In this document: positions 61,513-64,000 of the stretch, piece by piece
Layout of the letters: every line of letters begins with the position of its first letter
How positions within the stretch are numbered: the first letter of the stretch is position 1
Source of the DNA: Paracoccaceae bacterium
Lineage (GTDB): Bacteria; Pseudomonadota; Alphaproteobacteria; Rhodobacterales; Rhodobacteraceae
Length of the DNA: 64,000 nt
Direction of reading: 5' to 3'
Assembly (NCBI GenBank): GCA_022763485.1
Contig: JALEGX010000097.1
Coordinates: 1 to 64,000 of the forward strand
Notes under the pieces: generated by a model
What the model was told of the DNA's origin: nothing
Seen by the model: the letters and a program-made list of their open reading frames with translations, nothing else
Database searches by the model: none
Translations under genes and position numbers: made by a program

Positions 61513-62613
61513 ATGGACAAACAACCGGGAAATCTGCTGCCGGATTGGGTCCCGGAGGGGGTGAACCGTTATCTGGAGCATACGGAAACCGGCCGATCGA
61601 TCCGCGATCTGGCTCGGGGGGCCGGGTGCCATGCCTCCACGATCCTGCGCCAGATCCGCAAGGTGGAGGGGCTGCGGGATGATCCGCTGGTGGACCTGAC
61701 CCTGTCGGCACTGGCGATCCTGTTCGTGTCGCCTTCTGGCGTCAAGGATCCATCCCCTGCCGATCTGCCGGATCTGCCGGACACGGAGAGCTTGGAGCGC
61801 GAGGCCGTCCGCGTCATGCGGCGTCTGTGTGAAACCGGGGCGCTCCTGGCCTTTGCCGAGGAGATGCCCAAGGCGGTGGTGGTGCGCGACGGGGCGAACG
61901 GGGCCTCGACCCGGACGGCGGTGGTGGAACGGATGGAGGCGGGGGCGATGGCGCTGACGGGCTGGATTGCCCGCACCTCTGGCGGGCGCATCAACCGCTA
62001 TCATATCACCACGGCGGGGCGCGCGGCGCTGGGGCAGATGCTGGCGCGGCAGGAAAACACCGCCCGACGTCTGAATGAAACCGGCTTTGCCGAAGCGCAG
62101 CTGCCGTTCAGCGGGCCGTCCGCAGTCCGGGAACAGGGCGCCATGGGGCAGGGGGGCGACATCCCCCGCCGTCGTATGCGCTACAGCATGGCAGAAAGCC
62201 CGCTGATCGCGCTTGCCCGGCGCAAGGACCGGGATGGGAACCTGTTTCTGTCGGATGAGCTGGTGCGCGCGGGGGAGCGTCTGCGCGAAGATTTCGAGCT
62301 GGCGCAGATCGATGAGCCCGGCTCACAGCGTCTGACGATCGGATCTGCGACCGTTCGGTATTGTGAAACCCCGCGGCGGTCAAAGCCGGGAACCGGTGTG
62401 GCGCGGGAACGTGTGCAGCGCGCATTGGAGGACCTGGGGCCGGGACTGGGCGATGTGGCGCTGCGGTGCTGCTGTTTTCTGGAGGGGCTGGAAACTGCCG
62501 AGCGTCAGATGGGCTGGTCGGCCAGATCCGGCAAGATCGTGCTGCGGATCGCATTACAGCGGCTGCACCGCCATTATGAAGAGCTTTCGGCCCGCGACCA
62601 GATGATCGGCTGA
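61513..62613 (+). CDS. DUF6456 protein with N-terminal helix-turn-helix
   Basis: This 366-residue protein has a helix-turn-helix near residues 25-50 (TGRSIRDLARGAGCHASTIL). A winged-helix-like region follows at about 95-185. A C-terminal DUF6456 domain (about 245-366) contains VALRCCCFLEGLETAERQMG and SGKIVLRIALQRLHRHY. The C-terminal domain resembles DNA-binding modules of phage-type regulators. It is probably a transcription factor of Rhodobacterales; targets are unknown. GGGGGA precedes the ATG. Confidence 0.75.
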   Translation: MDKQPGNLLPDWVPEGVNRYLEHTETGRSIRDLARGAGCHASTILRQIRKVEGLRDDPLVDLTLSALAILFVSPSGVKDPSPADLPDLPDTESLEREAVRVMRRLCETGALLAFAEEMPKAVVVRDGANGASTRTAVVERMEAGAMALTGWIARTSGGRINRYHITTAGRAALGQMLARQENTARRLNETGFAEAQLPFSGPSAVREQGAMGQGGDIPRRRMRYSMAESPLIALARRKDRDGNLFLSDELVRAGERLREDFELAQIDEPGSQRLTIGSATVRYCETPRRSKPGTGVARERVQRALEDLGPGLGDVALRCCCFLEGLETAERQMGWSARSGKIVLRIALQRLHRHYEELSARDQMIG

Positions 62614-62645
62614 GGCCGCGGCGCAGGGTGCCGAGGGCCCCCGCC

Positions 62646-62675
62646 AAAGAAAAGGGCCCGCCAGATGGCGAGCCC
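62646..62675 (-). terminator. Terminator of the peroxiredoxin gene
   Basis: On the minus strand GGGCTCGCC-ATCT-GGCGGGCCC is followed by TTTTCTTT; one mismatch lies in the stem. Confidence 0.85.
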
Positions 62676-62698
62676 CGAAATCACATATCCGATACGGA

Positions 62699-63247
62699 TC
62701 ACGCAGCCGCTTCGGCGTTTTTGGCTTTCAGCCACGCCAGAACGGTCTCGGGCGAGGATTCGCCATAGGGATCTTCGCCGTGGTTGTCTTCCAGGCCCGG
62801 CTCTTCGAACCAGCCTTCGACCACACCGTCGTTCACGACGGCGGCATAACGCCAGGAGCGCTGACCGAAGCCCAGGTTGTCCTTGGCAACCAGCATGCCC
62901 ATCTTGCGGGTGAATTCGCCCGAACCATCGGGGATCACGCCCACGTTTTCCAGGTCCTGCGCTTCGGCCCATTTGTTCATGACGAAGCTGTCGTTGACCG
63001 ACATGCAGTAGATGGCGTCAACGCCTTCAGCCTGGAAATCGGCAAAGCCTTTTTCGAAGCCGGGCAGCTGGTAGGTCGAGCAGGTGGGGGTGAAGGCGCC
63101 GGGCAGCGAGAACAGCACAACGCGCTTGCCTGCAAAATAGTCGGCGGTGGTCTTGTCTTCCCAGCGGAACGGGTTCGGTCCTTCGATGGACTCGTCGCGC
63201 ACGCGGGTTTTGAAGGTCACGTTGGGCAGAGTGACGCCAGCTTTCAT
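62699..63247 (-). CDS. Peroxiredoxin, Prx5 type
   Basis: This 182-residue thiol peroxidase has the peroxidatic cysteine in LPGAFTPTCSTYQLPGFEKG and the conserved arginine in the GQRSWRYAAVV region. It reduces hydrogen peroxide or alkyl peroxides with electrons from glutaredoxin or thioredoxin. AGGAGA precedes the ATG at 63247. The 313-bp upstream region contains an Irr-like dyad 42 bp before the start codon and a related repeat. Confidence 0.92.
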   Translation of the reverse strand: MKAGVTLPNVTFKTRVRDESIEGPNPFRWEDKTTADYFAGKRVVLFSLPGAFTPTCSTYQLPGFEKGFADFQAEGVDAIYCMSVNDSFVMNKWAEAQDLENVGVIPDGSGEFTRKMGMLVAKDNLGFGQRSWRYAAVVNDGVVEGWFEEPGLEDNHGEDPYGESSPETVLAWLKAKNAEAAA

Positions 63248-63489
63248 CTTCGTCTCCTGAACTCTGAATTGCGGATTCGAAAGCTGATTTAAAACGATTC
63301 TAATCTGCCTTCAACGATTCAAATCAACACTTCTGTTTTTCACGTGTTTACGAAGTGAAGAGGGCTGAAAGCGACATTTTTTCGCGCCGGTCGCTGTGAT
63401 CCGGAAAACGCGCTAAATCCTTGTTTCAGATAGGGAAGCACGCGTTTGGCGGAGGTTTGCCATGCCTCAGGGGCATAGCAGGGTCCCGC
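63248..63489. other. Upstream region of peroxiredoxin, no gene seen
   Basis: The region is AT-rich near 63280-63350 and holds the dyad at 63289-63303. I found no open frame with a ribosome site and no RNA gene. Confidence 0.4.
63289..63303. promoter_or_regulatory. Irr/ICE-like dyad upstream of peroxiredoxin
   Basis: TTAAAA-CGA-TTCTAA differs at one base from the palindrome TTAGAA-N3-TTCTAA recognised by Irr-type Fur-family regulators. A weaker relative lies 20 bp on: ACGATTCTAATC (63294-63305) recurs as ACGATTCAAATC (63314-63325). Confidence 0.35.
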
Positions 63490-63518
63490 TTGTTGCAGTG
63501 ACGCGGCGGTACTATGAT
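63490..63518 (+). promoter_or_regulatory. Promoter of lipA
   Basis: TTGTTG (63490-63495), a 17-bp spacer and TATGAT (63513-63518) form a good sigma70-type promoter, giving a leader of about 36 nt before the ATG at 63561. Confidence 0.6.
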
Positions 63519-63560
63519 GTTAAGGCGAATGGAACTTTGCGTCAGCATATTGGACAGACA

Positions 63561-64000
63561 ATGCGTGATCTGAAAATCCCCGAGCAGCGCCACCCCGAAA
63601 AGGCGCACCGCCCGGACAATGCCCAACCCAAGAAACCCAGCTGGATCCGCGTCAAGGCGCCCGGGGGCAAGGGCTATGCCGACACGCACAAGATCATGCG
63701 CGAAAACAATCTGGTCACCGTCTGCGAAGAGGCCGGTTGCCCGAATGTGGGTGAATGCTGGACCCAGGGCCACGCCACCATGATGATCATGGGGGAAATC
63801 TGTACCCGCGGGTGCACCTTCTGCAACATCGCCACCGGCAAGCCCGACGCGCTGGATGCCTTTGAACCGGGCCGCGTCGCCCATGCGGTGGAAAAGCTGG
63901 GGCTGAACCACGTTGTGATCACCAGCGTCGACCGCGATGATCTGGAAGATGGCGGGGCCGAGCATTTCGCCCAGACTATCCGCGCCGTGCGGCACCGGTC
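63561..64000 (+). CDS. lipA: Lipoyl synthase LipA, 5' part
   Basis: The gene runs off the window after about 146 codons. This radical SAM enzyme inserts two sulfur atoms into protein-bound octanoate. The auxiliary-cluster cysteines are visible in [12 protein letters not shown] and the SAM-cluster motif in [13 protein letters not shown]. The N-terminus ([14 protein letters not shown]) and [16 protein letters not shown] are typical of alphaproteobacteria. The start at 63561 is supported by a well placed promoter; GGA lies upstream. Confidence 0.95.
   Translation, partial: MRDLKIPEQRHPEKAHRPDNAQPKKPSWIRVKAPGGKGYADTHKIMRENNLVTVCEEAGCPNVGECWTQGHATMMIMGEICTRGCTFCNIATGKPDALDAFEPGRVAHAVEKLGLNHVVITSVDRDDLEDGGAEHFAQTIRAVRHR

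Overview
The window looks like the chromosome of a marine alphaproteobacterium of the Roseobacter group (Rhodobacteraceae), close in gene content to Ruegeria or Phaeobacter. The signs are high GC, an F1-ATPase inhibitor of the zeta (DUF1476) type next to purC, Rhodobacterales-type families (DUF6477/DUF6456), an RNase E with a giant acidic insertion, a three-part methionine synthase and an Entner-Doudoroff zwf-pgl-pgi operon. No prophage, insertion sequence or CRISPR array was seen. Almost all of the DNA is coding. Assignments are from reading translations and motifs; no database search was run.

Layout. 1-0.35 kb: tRNA-Arg(UCU) with a clear promoter. 0.35-4.2 kb: DUF1638 protein, corrinoid protein and homocysteine methyltransferase, interrupted by a divergent radical SAM gene carrying a LexA box. 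4.2-6.1 kb: MprF-like membrane protein with two CtrA-like sites upstream. 6.2-12.1 kb: ATPase inhibitor and purine genes purC, purS, purQ, with an RTX protein gene and a zinc alcohol dehydrogenase gene lodged between them. 12.1-15.3 kb: DctB/DctD two-component pair. 15.3-19.4 kb: structured leader and rne. 19.4-24.7 kb: acetyltransferase, TusA, CcdA, a membrane alpha/beta hydrolase with a P450, and a radical SAM protein. 24.9-28.7 kb: zwf-pgl-pgi. 28.7-35.1 kb: thioesterase, a divergent SHMT-like enzyme and an RND efflux pair. 35.1-39.0 kb: a three-subunit molybdenum hydroxylase with a MoaD-like protein. 39.2-43.3 kb: AttH/FtsX-type ABC system. 43.4-47.8 kb: K+ channel-like protein, BrkB-like protein, rlmE, ppx/gppA and a sulfotransferase. 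48.0-50.4 kb: small 'virulence factor' family protein, MetF-like protein and methyl-THF:corrinoid methyltransferase. 50.4-64.0 kb: MarR regulator, DUF1992, metA, small secreted proteins, a sulfotransferase, guaA, an MgtC-like protein, an MttB-family methyltransferase, DUF6477/DUF6456, peroxiredoxin and the 5' part of lipA.

The most interesting theme is a dispersed corrinoid one-carbon system. The three functions of cobalamin-dependent methionine synthase are separate proteins: homocysteine binding (3129-4154), cobalamin binding (1069-1761) and methyl-THF binding (49298-50362). They are accompanied by DUF1638, a MetF-like protein, MetA (51370-52287) and a non-pyrrolysine MttB-family protein (59443-60987). 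Three of the methyltransferase polypeptides carry an Arg/Gly-rich terminal tail: C-terminal on two and N-terminal on the MttB homologue. The corrinoid protein begins with a strongly acidic segment. I infer, without proof, that the tails may dock the separate enzymes on one shared corrinoid protein.
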